The notes under the pieces were generated by a model, which saw only the letters and a list, made by a program, of their open reading frames with translations, was not told the DNA's origin and did not search any database. The position numbers were made by a program, and so were the translations under genes. Shown here in pieces: positions 52,218 to 62,924 of a stretch of 64,000 nt of DNA (position 1 is the first letter of the stretch; every line of letters starts with the position of its first letter). Origin of the DNA: Lepidostoma basale (lineage: Eukaryota; Arthropoda; Insecta; Trichoptera; Lepidostomatidae); contig JAHDVF020001237.1 in the NCBI GenBank assembly GCA_022606425.2, positions 1,199,001 through 1,263,000 on the forward strand. The letters run 5' to 3'.

Positions 52218-52262
52218 ACCAATCTGTCGATGCCAGCAAGCCTGGCAAAACCGGTCGCTGTC
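52218..52262 (+). ncRNA. Hammerhead-like ribozyme, family D, damaged
   Basis: Core CTGTCGA, T, stem II GCCAG/CTGGC (5 bp, loop CAAGC), AAA in place of GAA, palindrome ACCGGT, C, GCTG. G12 is lost. Confidence 0.5.
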
Positions 52263-52425
52263 AAAATAAAGACAAAAGTGGAAAAACATCGTTTTATTTA
52301 ATTATTATTTAAAATGAACTTCCATCAACAGATTTCATTAAATTCATTTGATCGTCTCAAAATAAAAAGTGTTGTAATACAAAGTGTAACTATATTTATT
52401 CAAAAAAGTTTTTTTGTTTAAATAT

Positions 52426-53330
52426 TATATATATTTTTCTAGAAATCATTATCCTTCATAACGTGAAATTTTCCACACAGTTGAATCTGAAACATTCAAC
52501 GAAAAATAAATTGTTATTGTTTATATTCTTTGAACTTTTATTGAACTAAAGATCTACGGTGCGCACTTTTCGTTTATAACTGAATTTTATTATACATCTT
52601 CTATAAAAATCTCAACTCCGCAGAATTGATAGCTCCCAGGAGTGGAGGCAAGACGCAGTAGCGGAACTGAGGGGAGCTCGCGGCCATGGCTCGGAATAGC
52701 GGAGGTTGTGTTGTTTGCTTTGTGATGGTCGTTTGGTTTTGTTCCTAGTGTGAGTAAATTCGCGTAATAATTTTAAACCTTTCCGAGAAATTCATGAACC
52801 GGAATGTTTTGTTAGCGAATGATATATATTGCCATTTAAACATTATCTATCTCTCATATTTTTTTGAATCCCGTATTCCGACCACAGAGAACATATCAAT
52901 CCATGTTTTTTTAATTTCAAGTAATGTTTTGCTCGAGCATGTTATAACGCTCCTGTTTGTTAGGTAAATATTGTTTTGTAAATATATTTCAACCTGATTT
53001 CATGTTTTCTACACATCATTCTTGCTTTCATCTCGAAAGTAAAGCATCTATTGAGAATGTGTATCGTTGGTAATAATTTATGATGTAGAAGTAATTTTGA
53101 TTTTAGAACTACGTGTTGGGGCATTTAATATGGGGAAAGCATTTTACACGTTTAAAATCAGTGTTATACTTAATTATGGCTACTATTCTCCAATTCATAA
53201 TTAGCTCTTTTTCATACTTGATCCTTTTAATTTAACAACTCTCATAATTTTCACACATTTTAAACAGAAAATTTTATCTAACTTACCATTTATCAAACTA
53301 TTTCTGCGTAAATGTAGATAATATTATTAT
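52426..53330. other. Unrecognised, with a GC-rich patch
   Basis: 52615-52760 is GC-rich (GAGGGGAGCTCGCGGCCATG). An ATG at about 52686 opens a short hydrophobic reading frame of 20 codons (MARNSGGCVVCFVMVVWFCS) just before GTGAGTAAA, which resembles a splice donor. It could be a promoter and first exon with a signal peptide, but the frame stops before the donor and no second exon is recognised. Confidence 0.3.
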
Positions 53331-53332
53331 TA

Positions 53333-53545
53333 TTTTGTTGAATCGCTCTTTACATCATTACGGCGCGAGCCAAATCAATGAAAAGGGTATAGCTATTATA
53401 TTGATTCTTGTGACATGTGATAGGTAGTTAATCTATCGCCATTGTATTGTCACGTGAATTTTTCACCAGATCAAAGACAGTGTGACAATCAGAATGCCAT
53501 CTCCAGGAATCGAACCATTTACCACTCGGCCACGTAGGTCGTCAT
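53333..53545 (-). mobile_element. tRNA-derived SINE, subfamily hybrid
   Basis: Minus strand: head GACGACCTACGTGGCCGAGT, box B with deletion (TGGTTCGATTCCTGG), body TTGATCTGGTGAAAAATTCA, ACCTATCACATGTCACAAG, then the subfamily 2 end CTCGCGCCGTAATGATGTAA, AGAGCGATTC. About 25 bp between box A and B are missing. Confidence 0.75.
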
Positions 53546-53990
53546 ACTCGTACCAATCTAATCAAAGTTTCCACCAAATGTATATCAATGACACTTATAT
53601 AATAATGCATTCGTTAAAGTATTATGCACAAATATGAGAACGTACGTAAGTTACCAGGGATTCGATGTGGACGTGAGGTTTAAAATATTTAGTGATGAAT
53701 AGTATAAAGCCGAAGCAACTCGGCGGTGCTCATAGAAGAAGGAATGAAATTTCATAATTAATTGGAAAGTACGTCGACAGAGAACCGTTTTTCCGAAGCT
53801 GCCTTTACGTTGTAATAATGTGTAAAGAGACGCAAGTCTCAGGAGATGGTAGTTATAACCGTGCTAGCTAGTTTGTATAGCATAACTCTAACATTAAATA
53901 GATGTATAATATTACACTCACATTTCTAGGCAGATGATTATAGTATGATATTTAAATTTCAACACTAATCGATGTTCAAATAACTTATTA
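53546..53990. other. Unrecognised segment
   Basis: No feature recognised. Confidence 0.3.
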
Positions 53991-54037
53991 CTTATTTTCT
54001 TTTTTATATAATTTGTATACAACACTAACTAAAAAAA

Positions 54038-54083
54038 TATATCAGGCATGTTTTGGACAACCCAGTCCTTCCTCAGTGATATT
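54038..54083 (-). ncRNA. Hammerhead, family B, damaged
   Basis: Minus strand: stem I AATATCA/TGATAT, CTGAGGA, stem II GGAC/GTCC, AAA in place of GAA, ACATGC, C. Loss of G12 and of the palindrome suggests it is dead. Confidence 0.6.
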
Positions 54084-54165
54084 ATAAAGATATTTAAAAT
54101 ATTATAAAAAAGTTGATGTAACTGATCATAGTTGTAAACAATTTTATATTATTTCAAATATCTAT

Positions 54166-54211
54166 AATATCACTGAGGAAGGACCGGGTTGTCCGAAACA
54201 TGTCTGATATT
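54166..54211 (+). ncRNA. Hammerhead ribozyme, family B, intact type I
   Basis: Identical over 46 nt to the complement of 17560-17605: stem I AATATCA/TGATATT (7 bp), CTGAGGA at 54173-54179, stem II GGAC/GTCC at 54181-54194, GAA, ACATGT, C at the cleavage position. Best candidate for a self-cleaving RNA here. Confidence 0.88.
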
Positions 54212-54310
54212 TAATGAAAAATTGAATGTTAGTGTTGTACGAGTATACAAAGTATATAAAAAAAGAAAATAACACATCTACAACACAAAGTATGGCGAAC
54301 ATAGAAGGAA

Positions 54311-54955
54311 CTTATTATTTATTAAAAAATATAAGTGAAATGTTTATATTCCCTTGTTTTAGTTGATAAAATCCTATTACGTTTTAGCGAAAATGTTATT
54401 AACGCTTAAATTTGCTGTATTTATCCTTTACCGCGATGCTGGACTCTGAGTAAACCTATAGTTAAATGAATAATTGAATAATTTACAAACTCTGTTTTTA
54501 AATTATTCAAGGCAAAAGCTACGATTTTAATTGTTGTTAGTAATTATGAAAACGGTTTAATCGTAAATTAAACGTCCAATAATATTAAGTTAGCGCGGTG
54601 AATGTATTTAATATGCGGATTCGTAAAGTGAGAAACAAAAAAAACACAAGTCTATTGATTAAATAATAACTACACACATATTTAGGCTAAACTTCACCAC
54701 CTTTCATTTAGTAAAAAACTAACGATTTTATACCATTCTATTCTTAACATTTTAACACCTAAGAAGCAAGAGAGCTATCCAAAACATGTATGTAAATAAT
54801 AATAAACTGTATTTTTAAAAGTAAATCCACATAACAATAAAACAAATTAATTCTCTTGCTATGATAATAACGTAAAATACTCACTTAATATTTATTTCAT
54901 TGCAGAACGATGGATCGTAAAAGTAGAATTTTAAAGTTGACTGCTTCCTAAAACA
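54311..54955. other. Unrecognised AT-rich segment
   Basis: No feature recognised. Confidence 0.3.
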
Positions 54956-55032
54956 AACAAACAATGAATTTTAGATAATTAATACGAATGAAAACGTCAG
55001 TTTTCTAGAAGTTTTATTATATTTTATGGAAA

Positions 55033-55070
55033 TGACATGTTTCACCCTTGTAAGGCATTATTAAATGACA
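55033..55070 (-). ncRNA. Hammerhead-like ribozyme, family C
   Basis: Minus strand: TTAATAA core (A for G5 on top of the U3-A8 pair), T, GCCTTACAAGGGT in the stem II position, GAA, palindrome ACATGT, C. G5 change predicts low activity. Confidence 0.5.
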
Positions 55071-55106
55071 TTTAATAATGCTTTAGAAGGGCGAAACAAG
55101 TCATTC
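55068..55106 (+). ncRNA. Hammerhead-like ribozyme, family C
   Basis: TTAATAA core at 55072-55078, stem II GCTTT/AGGGC with two G.U pairs, GAA, ACAAGT, C. Same core change as its partner, so it probably arose by gene conversion within the palindrome. Confidence 0.5.
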
Positions 55107-55207
55107 TAATAAAATATAATAAAACTTCTAGAAAACTGACGTTTTCATTCGTATTAATTATTTAATATAGAGTTTTAAATGATTGTTCAAGAAACAATAA
55201 ATTATAA

Positions 55208-56700
55208 ATTTTAGATTTACAGAATAATTTCAATTATAAAAAACGTCCGTTTGTTGGGCATTCTCCATACATGTATTATAATATGGAGGGTTAACATTGA
55301 GAAAAGAAAGAAACTCTCCTCGCCTCATTGTTTAAACTCTTGAAACAGATGTGGATTATTAAACGCCACCTTCTCACAAAATGAAAAGGAATACTGAACG
55401 TATGAAGAACGAAAATTGTTTAAGAGAAACGTGGTAAATTGTAAACTCTTATTTATTTATGTATCGCCGGGTCGAAATTCAGGATACAGCTCAATATACC
55501 TTTCAATTAATTCATAAATCTACTCTTAGTTACAATAGAGACAATTCTCAAGACAGAAATAACTTTCTGTAGTAGATGGATGACGACTAAATATGTCAAA
55601 ATGGAGTTACATGAAACTAAAAGCCTAGGATAAAGTGGAATTACGGAGATTCTGAAAGACCCATGTCCCAAAGTGACAGATAGGGTCTTAATTTATGAAA
55701 TATTTGTATACACATGTTCATTTATGTTTAACATGTATGTATATTCATTTTACACGGACTGTAAATTATTTCAAGTTCTTTCACTTACAAAACAATAGTA
55801 TTTGATTATATTAATTCAGAAAATAAAATAAACACGCACCTGCTGCTGTTTCATTATGCAGAACGAATTTTATATTTCTGGAAACTTCATTGTGTTCGTT
55901 TCTCATTAAGTATATCCTCTTTGACCGATGAATCGGATATTTGCAAACTTCAGAGACATGCCAAAGAACACTGGAATTTACACATTTTTTTTTGTTATTT
56001 ATTCAACACTCAATAGGACGTTTGAATAAGCATATAATCAATATTTTGTAAAATTTACCCCAAAAGTAATATACCTTGAAAAAATACACTACCAAAATAT
56101 GATTATAAAAATACAGAATAATGCATAGATAGAAAAAAAAAATCATAAAATACCATAAACAGAATCAATACGGAGATTGAATTACATACTATTGTGAAAT
56201 ACCATACAACTCACACGTCAGATATTTGTTTTGCGTTTTGCAATGTTTAATTTTATCCTTTTGGTTAGACAACAGCCATACAATGTGTTAAATTGTCTGA
56301 TTGGAAGATCTACTCCTTTTTCGTGTCAATGGTACAAGAAGTTCTATATCAGTGGCCCAGAAATTCTTCAGTCGCGCTGCGCGTGCGGATGGTCTAGCCA
56401 GGTACTGCGTTATGCACGGCATAGATTGCTCCTCGCTGTATGTAAAGTGCGTCTCTTCACCACGAAGAATCCTCCATCTTGCCAAGTTGTCTATGGATTT
56501 GCCAACGCATGTGCGCAGTCGGGCTGGTAAAGCCACTTTAGATTACAATAATAGTTTCTCTACAAATCATCTAATCTTTCCACTTCGGATGCCCGCTGCA
56601 CTGGTACAGTAGAGTTTAGGAAGTTATTCCTTGATTAAAACCTCGAATTGGATATTCTTGATTAAAAAGTAAGTACCTGTTATCATTAAATTATAATACT
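55208..56700. other. Unrecognised segment
   Basis: 56230-56620 is less AT-rich and open in three frames on both strands (up to 103 codons), without a recognised domain. No repeat family assigned. Confidence 0.3.
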
Positions 56701-56704
56701 TCCC

Positions 56705-57345
56705 CTGCCATCAAATTTAGCAATTCCTTCTTCTTCTTCCTTGTTGTAGACCTATGTGGTCTATTCTCCAGAGTATTGCTTCTCCTGTGAGGTAGATTAT
56801 CAGCTGTCCTTCCATCTTTATGGAAGTCTTCCACGAGGACGAGTCCCATGAGGCTGATTATGCAATGCAATATAAGGGAGTCTGGTGGTGTCCATTCTTT
56901 GAACATGACAGTACTAGTCCACTTTTCGCTGTCTGCTCCATCTTATAATATCCTCAACCTATTAGCTATTCCTGCTTAAGTATATATCTTTTCCAGAGGT
57001 GTGGGTTTGAGACAGCCCGTAACGATGCGGCACGTTGTGTTGAGTGCTCCATCTACCAGATCGGAGTATTTGGATCGACTCCAGAGTGAGCAACCATACT
57101 AGCCGAGTAGCACAGTCGTGATGTATGGAGAACCGTAGGGGATATGCAGCACGATGAGCAGGAGAGCTTTCTCAACGTGCTTGAAGCTTTTGGAAGCACA
57201 TTTTTTTGCGGTAAGCGTTATTCTATAGCATTTTGTATAATGGCAATGAAGTTGGTACCATCACAAGTGATTTCGCTTCTTGCCTCCCTATTCCGTAGGT
57301 GGGAGGTACAGATCTACGTCTTGGAGAGACTTGGATTGAAGCCGT
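56705..57345 (-). pseudogene. Jockey-like LINE, RT thumb and C-terminus
   Basis: Minus strand with frameshifts: GFNPSLSKT, CTSHLRNREA, DGTNFIA, LPKASSTLRKLSCSS, then SLILHCIISLMGLVLVEDF, DGRTADNLPHRRSNTLENRP, and an AGAAGAAGAAGG tail. The K...CTFHL.NREA segment and the ending PH..R..L are typical of an arthropod endonuclease-RT family. Multiple stops. Confidence 0.65.
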
Positions 57346-57540
57346 TTTTTTTATATATTGGCTTACTACTACAAGTGACTTTTGAAAGCTATTGAATATT
57401 ATATAATTATATACATTGATATTTTTAACCCTTAATTAGACGCCAAGAAACTGATTAAATAAGATAATTACTCCTTCTGAAATAATTTTCTTTGCATTCC
57501 ATGGATATACAAAATTACTTTCACGTTATTTAAATATTTT
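57346..57540. other. Unrecognised AT-rich segment
   Basis: No feature recognised. Confidence 0.3.
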
Positions 57541-57775
57541 TTTCCTTGTATACAACAGGTTGTTGGAACCCAATTACTGTATACAATTTTTTTTTGCTAT
57601 CATATTAATTCTTATGACATGTGAAAGTTAGCCAATCTATCGCCATTTTATTTTCACGAAAATTCTACACCAGACCAAAGACAGTGTGACAATCACACTG
57701 CCATCGCCGGGAATCGAACCCGAGATCTTTAGTATGGAAGTCAGAGCTCTTACCACTCTGCCACGAAGGTCGTTA
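57541..57775 (-). mobile_element. tRNA-derived SINE, full length
   Basis: Minus strand: head ACGACCTTCGTGGCAGAGTG, box B GGTTCGATTCCC, body GTGTGATTGTCACACTG, GTCTGGTGTAGAATTTTCG, 3' end CCAACAACCTGTTGTATACA, AGG plus A run. Very close to the 40.27 kb copy. Confidence 0.9.
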
Positions 57776-57844
57776 TTGTTGGTATTGTTAACATATTTCA
57801 TAAAAGAATTTGAATAATATAAGGTGAACAATATGTTTCGTAAT

Positions 57845-57895
57845 TGTTTCGCTTTCACTTAGTGTTGTGGATTCACATTTGAATAAGTTTTTAAA
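57845..57895 (+). repeat. Family L end piece
   Basis: CTTTCACTTAGTGTTGTGGA, TTCACATTTGAATAAG matches the start of the family L element at 51345. Confidence 0.55.
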
Positions 57896-58484
57896 AATAT
57901 TTTATATTTATAATATGTATTATGTATTGTGACAATATGAGATTTTAAAATAGTGCAGCATTGTTAAATAATATCAGGGTAAATTGTGACCGCTGTAGTT
58001 TATTGCCTAAAGTGTAACAATTGTCGAAATTCAATTACTATTGAATAATTAAAAACATGTTATCTATTAACTGTTTAAATATATTATTGAATGAATTCAT
58101 GAATGGTTTTAACTCTCGCTGACAACTCCAATTTATGGTGACAATATTTGGCTCTAGAATTCAGCAATTTATATCATGTAATGTATGTGGAATGTTTAAT
58201 CAGTTATTCGTTTTACGCAATATGTATGAACGCACTTCGTTAAATTTGGATACACATATCCGGTAACAGTATACAATTCAATGAATATTATAGAGCTAGC
58301 TGTATATAAAAATTACGTTTTTCCTATCGTAAATTTCACAATGGCAGGATTTAAACAACTTCCCTTTAGAGGCTTAACGAACATTGTAAAAAATATACCG
58401 GCAAAAGATTCATGAGCGTGCGTGTGTGTGGGTAGAGTTTGTATGCATCATACATACATATTCTAGATGATTTTTGTACATACT
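57896..58484. other. Unrecognised AT-rich segment
   Basis: No feature recognised. Confidence 0.3.
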
Positions 58485-58912
58485 AACTAACCATCATACC
58501 GTCTTTCTGAAGGGGTAGGTAAAAATAATGGAACGCCTCACTGTAATTTTCTGACATACTTTTCTCGTTTCCTCAATATTCATACATCATGTCATGCACG
58601 CACGTCCTCACGTGGCCGACATTTAATATTTGATTTATTTAATCGTGCCACGTTTTTTAGTTCCCTTTACACCGTTAAAATATACTTTTGTTAGAATTCT
58701 TTCTTCATTAATTATTTCCATGTATCCATACCACCTTAATGATCCTTTCATTAATTTGTTCATAACGCTTCCATTCGCAGTGCATTCACTTCTTATATTT
58801 TCATTAGACACACAGATTTTCCACACATTCGTTTAAAATATCTCATTTCTACTGCATTTTTTCAACTTTCATCCCTCTCTTGCCATTTCCATGTTTCGTT
58901 TTCACACAATTG
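58485..58912 (-). mobile_element. RTE-like LINE, C-terminus with TTAG tail
   Basis: Plus-strand reading starts CTAACTAACCATCATACCGT, CTGAAGGGGTAGGTAAAAAT, then CACGTGGCCGACATTTAATA, ATGATCCTTTCATTAATTTG, ATTTCTACTGCATTTTTTCA, CTTGCCATTTCCATGTTTCG. It therefore covers WQ..ES to the tail in reverse. Coding is broken throughout. Confidence 0.8.
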
Positions 58913-59026
58913 AGAAAACAGATAATTGAGAAAGAAATGTTTTGTGTTTGAAATATATAATGTATTAAAACGTATTGAAAAAAGCGTTTACTCAATGGTA
59001 ACACGGGGTTTGTATATATGTCTTGT

Positions 59027-59460
59027 TTCAATCACAACGTATTTTAATTATCATGTTACAATCACAATAAATTTTTGTTTTCTTTGTTTCAATCACAACA
59101 CATTTATGGTTACCATGTTTCAATAACATCACATATTTTGGTATCTTGTTTCAATTACAACACGTTTATAGTTGCCATGTTTCAACAACAACGTCAATTT
59201 TTGTATCTTGTCTCAATAACAACACATATTTTGGTATCTTATTTCAATAACAACACGTTTTTGTAGTCTTTGTTTCAATCACAACACATTTATGGTTACC
59301 GTGATTCAATAACAACACATATTTTGGTACCTTGTTTCAATCACAACACATTTATAGTTACCATGTTTCAATAACAACGTCAATTTTGGTATCTTGTCTC
59401 AATTTCAAAACATATTTTGATTTTCTTGTTTCAATCACAACACGTGTTTGTTCAACTTGT
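59027..59460. repeat. 31-bp minisatellite with six-unit higher-order repeat
   Basis: Fourteen units of 31 bp (one of 32), each starting TTTCAATMACAACA-like and ending CTTG, CATG or TTTG. Unit 3 (59087) to unit 8 correspond one by one to unit 9 (59273) to unit 14, a 186-bp higher-order period. ORFs crossing it are by-products of the repeat. Confidence 0.95.
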
Positions 59461-60045
59461 TTCTTATACGATTTAAATGAAATTAAAATATTATTCTTAT
59501 ACGATTTCAATGAAAAATTGATAAAAAAAAACCCTGCTTTTAAACCACTACATCGTTTTTTCAGTTTCCTGCAAAGGTTGTGTTTTTTTTATATTCCAGT
59601 TTGTACTTTTTGCAAAAAGTTAGCGACCACCTCCGTTTTACTAGAATTTCCCAGGACGTTTGTATTGGAGGTACATTGCATGTAGCATCGTTTTACATCG
59701 GAGAGACATTTTATGGTCCATATATCTATTTTTAGTTCGAAAGGATGGCTCCAGAGGCAAAAGTGTACCGCTACTATAATATATTTCAGCTATTTACTGC
59801 TTCATAAAACAGCTACCTATTTTTTGTGACACCGAATTATGTGGTTTTCGGAGTATTTGCTATTTGCTATATGATGTATTAAGGTACTGCACTAAGAAAT
59901 GTACCAAATTTAACTCTTTACAAGGCTTACATCCATAAAACAAAACATAAAAAAACAAGCTTTTCAATTTATTTTATTTTAATCTAATGATGTTCTGGAA
60001 CAATGTAATACGAACAAATCGTTTTTCTATTAAGATTTTCATATT
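59461..60045. other. Unrecognised AT-rich segment
   Basis: No feature recognised. Confidence 0.3.
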
Positions 60046-60127
60046 TATTGTTTCTAGAAAAATGTTATAAAACTCCATAATCAATAATTAATACAAATGA
60101 GGAAGTTTTATTATATTTTATGGGAAT

Positions 60128-60167
60128 AACATGTTTTGCCTTGGAAATATATTATCAAATGTCACAT
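60128..60167 (-). ncRNA. Hammerhead-like ribozyme, family C (U3-A8 core)
   Basis: Minus strand: TTGATAA core, weak stem II (TATATTTCCAAGGC), AAA in place of GAA, palindrome ACATGT, T. Probably dead, but keeps U3-A8. Confidence 0.5.
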
Positions 60168-60203
60168 TTGATAATGTCTTAGCATGACGAAACATGTTAC
60201 TCC
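60164..60203 (+). ncRNA. Hammerhead ribozyme, family C (U3-A8 core)
   Basis: TTGATAA at 60168-60174, T, stem II GTCTT/ATGAC (4 of 5 pairs), GAA, palindrome ACATGT at 60192-60197, T at the cleavage position. Core complete apart from the compensated C3/G8 exchange. Confidence 0.6.
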
Positions 60204-60344
60204 CATAAAATATAACGAAACTTATTGAAAACAGACGTTTTCATGCGTATAAATTATAAGATTTTCTATTTTTTTTTAACAAATGAGTTCATACTATATT
60301 CTTTCGTAAATAATTAATTTTATATAAATTATTTCTTTTTGTAC

Positions 60345-60603
60345 GCCATACTTTGTGTTGTTATGATGCTTTATTTAACTTTATCTTTTTTATATACTTT
60401 GTATATACTAACAACACTTATATTAAAAAAATAAAATTACATAGACATGTTTCGGATAACCAGTCATTCTTCAGTGATACATATTATAAATATACATTTG
60501 AAAAATATTATAAAGTTGCTTACATGACCTGACAGATGTTATAAATCTTTATAACATCAAGTGTTGTATATACAAAGTATATAAAAAAGAAAAAGTAAAA
60601 TTT
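60345..60603. repeat. HHR fold-back family B
   Basis: Left terminus GCCATACTTTGTGTTGTTAT, arm TACTTTGTATATACTAACAA, (-) module, spacer (TTACATGACCTGACAGATGT), right arm AAGTGTTGTATATACAAAGT. The right ribozyme is deleted. Confidence 0.75.
60440..60485 (-). ncRNA. Hammerhead-like ribozyme, family B, weakened
   Basis: Minus strand: CTGAAGA core, TGACTGGTTATCC in place of stem II (poor pairing), GAA, palindrome ACATGT, C, TATGT. Stem I reduced. Confidence 0.5.
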
Positions 60604-61660
60604 ATATATTATATAATTTTTTAAAAGTATTTATATTTTACCCATGTTTAGGTTCAGTATTTCAGATGTTTCAATTGAGTTTATGAGAATATGAAGTGCT
60701 AGGAGTGATATGTGTTATGTTTGCATGTAATATATTTTATATGACTATAAAAAAGGCAAATTCAACGCGAATCGCAAATACTATTCCAATATACCTTTTT
60801 GTTAACCCAGTCTACAATAATTCATTAGCAGAAAAAACAACATTTACACAACCCGAATCAATCAGAGTTTTTCTGATTTCGGGGAGGGTTTTTTTTGTCA
60901 ACAGAACAAATCTCGGCGATCCATTAATTCCAGCGCTGGAAATCACGATTTGAGTCTCGCGTGGAGCCAATCGATGAAAATGTCGAGCGGACGTGCCGGT
61001 CATCTCGCGTACTTAAGTTTTCGCTCAGTTTAATTATTAAGGGTCGAATTTCAGCCATTAAATGCGGTCTTCCCGTCCACATGCTGCCGGAAAGACAATT
61101 TATCAACCACTTGGAAAAACAGTAACTTTCCTACTCAGAATGCGCTCGAGCCTCGCAGATATGCTTCACCCCTTTTATTGTATATTTACTGTGTAATGCT
61201 CCAGTAAAAGCTTTGTAGGGTTCTCCTTCCAAAAAGAGAGCTTTTCGCCCATATATCTCGGGCTACCCCGACCTAAACCAGTTTATATGGAGATGATAAA
61301 AACGGATTTTCGTCACTTCAACCCACTTGCGTGCTTTAGAGTTAATTTCATTTTTATTTTAATTTAGTAATAAAATTATTTATACAGATTCCAGATTTAG
61401 ATCAAGAGGCATTAATTAAGAAAATTAAAATTGTAAAGGGAATATAAACGCACATTTTTATGAATTTAAAAACAGAATTATTATTCTTGCTTCCTAAGGG
61501 TTTTATTACGTTTCCTAGTTTCATTACGTTTTTGCTGGTTCTTGGACCTTTATGTGGCAGTTTTCCATTGCTTTCCACATTTGTATACATATATTCAAAG
61601 GTACTGACATTTATTATGAATGTAACTGTAGTGTAATAAGCGAAAACACTTACGCACACA
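60604..61660. other. Unique-looking segment
   Basis: 60930-61320 is of moderate GC and looks unique in the window. Short ORFs on both strands without domains. Candidate conserved non-coding DNA only. Confidence 0.3.
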
Positions 61661-61664
61661 AAGA

Positions 61665-62005
61665 TAATACTTATCCTTCATCTCTTCTTCTTTCAATAAA
61701 CCTGATGATCTGTGGCACAGAAATCATGTCTCCTCAGATCATGAGGACAAGCTGTCTCTCTATCTCTTAGGTTGTCTTCCAGGTAGATGGTGTCGAGAGG
61801 GAATTTCATAAACGGCTGTCACTATCCATTCTGACTAGACGGTCCCTCCAGTATCTTCTTCTGGATCTACTCCACCGAACGATATCCTCTATTTCGCAAG
61901 ATTTTCATATGTCTACGTTACGGACACGATCTTGGAGAGTTTTTCCCCTAATGGATCTTAGGACCTTCATATCAGATGTTCTTAGCAGACCCTTGTTTCG
62001 TATAT
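61665..62005 (-). pseudogene. LINE RT C-terminal relic with (GAA)n tail
   Basis: Minus strand with frameshifts: LRSIRGKTLQDRV-type, LRKIEDIVRWSRSRRRYWRD, RLVRMDSDR, DTIYLEDNLRDRETACPHDL, RRHDFCATDHQ, then GAAGAAGAAG-like tail. This is an endonuclease-RT family C-terminus distinct from the RTE-like family. Broken by several indels. Confidence 0.65.
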
Positions 62006-62615
62006 TGTCGGCCCGCGTTAAGAGAAGATAATTTGGTTGATTTATCATGTATAATATCTTTGAAAAATCTAATATATTTATTTATATATTCTTTCTCTGA
62101 TCGATCTAAGTTAATGTTTATACAGTGCAGTATTAATATAATTCAGATTCTAATTACTAGAAATTGAGGCTCATGCTGTAGGTTAATATGTATGTGAAGG
62201 AGGGATAATTAATACGTTTTACGCGTTAACGGGCTAGTACACAATGGCGCTTCCTGTTCAGGCGGAACTATTGGATAACTTTCAATAATTTTCAATAAAG
62301 CACTTTATTAGACCCGCGATAGGTATCCCCGGACATCCGCGTGTCCGGTCGTAAACAGATATCTGGAGAACTCTTAATGGTCCCCAGTTTATAGCGGACT
62401 CCGCTTCCGAGGGCGGCCTTTGCCAGATAAGCATTCCGGAGCGGTAAAACGTGCTCGAGATAACGAAAATAAATTTAATAATTAAAGTTATTACGTTCCT
62501 TCCGATATCTTCTTTTTCTTACCTGGATTACTATCCTCCCGAGGTTGTAGTATTCATGTGTAATGGATATGAAATAAAATGTATTATATTATTTTCTTCT
62601 CTAACCTAACTAGTT
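62006..62615. other. Unique-looking segment with a GC-rich hairpin
   Basis: 62220-62470 is less AT-rich. CCGGACATCCGCGTGTCCGG at about 62331-62350 forms a perfect short hairpin. No gene recognised. Confidence 0.3.
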
Positions 62616-62617
62616 AG

Positions 62618-62815
62618 TAACTAATTAACCATCACGCCGTCACTCCGAAGGGGAAGGCAGACACAATGGACCGCAAAACTGTTACGTCGTACTTATGTCG
62701 ATTTCTACGACTCACGTTGCCGATATTCAAGATATGATTTATTTGATCGTGCCACGTTTTCCTTGGTCTTCCTCTATTTTATTTCCGTTTAAATCGGTTA
62801 ACATATACTTTCGTT
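62618..62815 (-). mobile_element. RTE-like LINE, 3' end with TTAG-type tail
   Basis: Plus strand: TAGTAACTAATTAACCATCA, CTCCGAAGGGGAAGGCAGAC, CGACTCACGTTGCCGATATT, CGTGCCACGTTTTCCTTGGT, ATCGGTTAACATATACTTTC. Internal deletion between the SAYP region and the GHVRS region. Confidence 0.8.
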
Positions 62816-62924
62816 ATATTTAGTAATTATTAATGTTTTTAATCGAAATTTCTTTGTACAAGTTTATTGTAAATAATGAAAATATTTTTATTTTATTATT
62901 TTTTATAATACACATTTAGATATT

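Larger units (their letters stand above)
51642..52325. repeat. HHR inverted-repeat element family D with 470-bp interior
   Basis: Arms AACGATGTTTTTTAACTACT, CCACTTTTGTCTTTGTTTCG on the left and GACAAAAGTGGAAAAACATC, GTTTTATTTAATTATTATTT on the right. The (-) module is at 51681 and the (+) module at 52218. The interior holds a plus-strand ORF of 86 codons (51838-52098) without a recognised domain. Confidence 0.75.
53992..54310. repeat. HHR fold-back family B, best copy
   Basis: Left arm TTTTCTTTTTTATATAATTT, GTATACAACACTAAC, (-) module at 54038, the about 80-bp spacer, (+) module at 54166, right arm TTAGTGTTGTACGAGTATAC, right terminus CAACACAAAGTATGGCGAAC. Modules are head to head, cleavage sites outward. 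Confidence 0.85.
54970..55207. repeat. HHR fold-back family C, near-perfect palindrome
   Basis: Arms ACGAATGAAAACGTCAGTTT, TCTAGAAGTTTTATTATATT and their complements meet at AAATGACATTT near 55063-55073. The two ribozyme 5' sides overlap at this centre. Right terminus TTGTTCAAGAAACAATAAAT. The cleanest example of the family C architecture. Confidence 0.9.
60048..60265. repeat. HHR fold-back family C
   Basis: Left terminus ATTTATTGTTTCTAGAAAAA, then AACTCCATAATCAATAATTA, arm GGAAGTTTTATTATATTTTA. Head-to-head modules meet at AAATGTCACATTTG (60158-60170). Right arm CATAAAATATAACGAAACTT, AACAGACGTTTTCATGCG. Confidence 0.85.

Noticed and set aside
56231..56612. Three overlapping ORFs of 82-103 codons
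   Set aside because: Open frames on both strands, none with a domain I recognise. Left as unassigned sequence.
59027..59460. CRISPR-like array
   Set aside because: The repeats are contiguous and diverged, with no unique spacers, and the surroundings are eukaryotic.
59075..59685. Overlapping ORFs of 63 and 117 codons
   Set aside because: They run through the 31-bp minisatellite. 31 is not a multiple of three, and the repeated peptide is a by-product.
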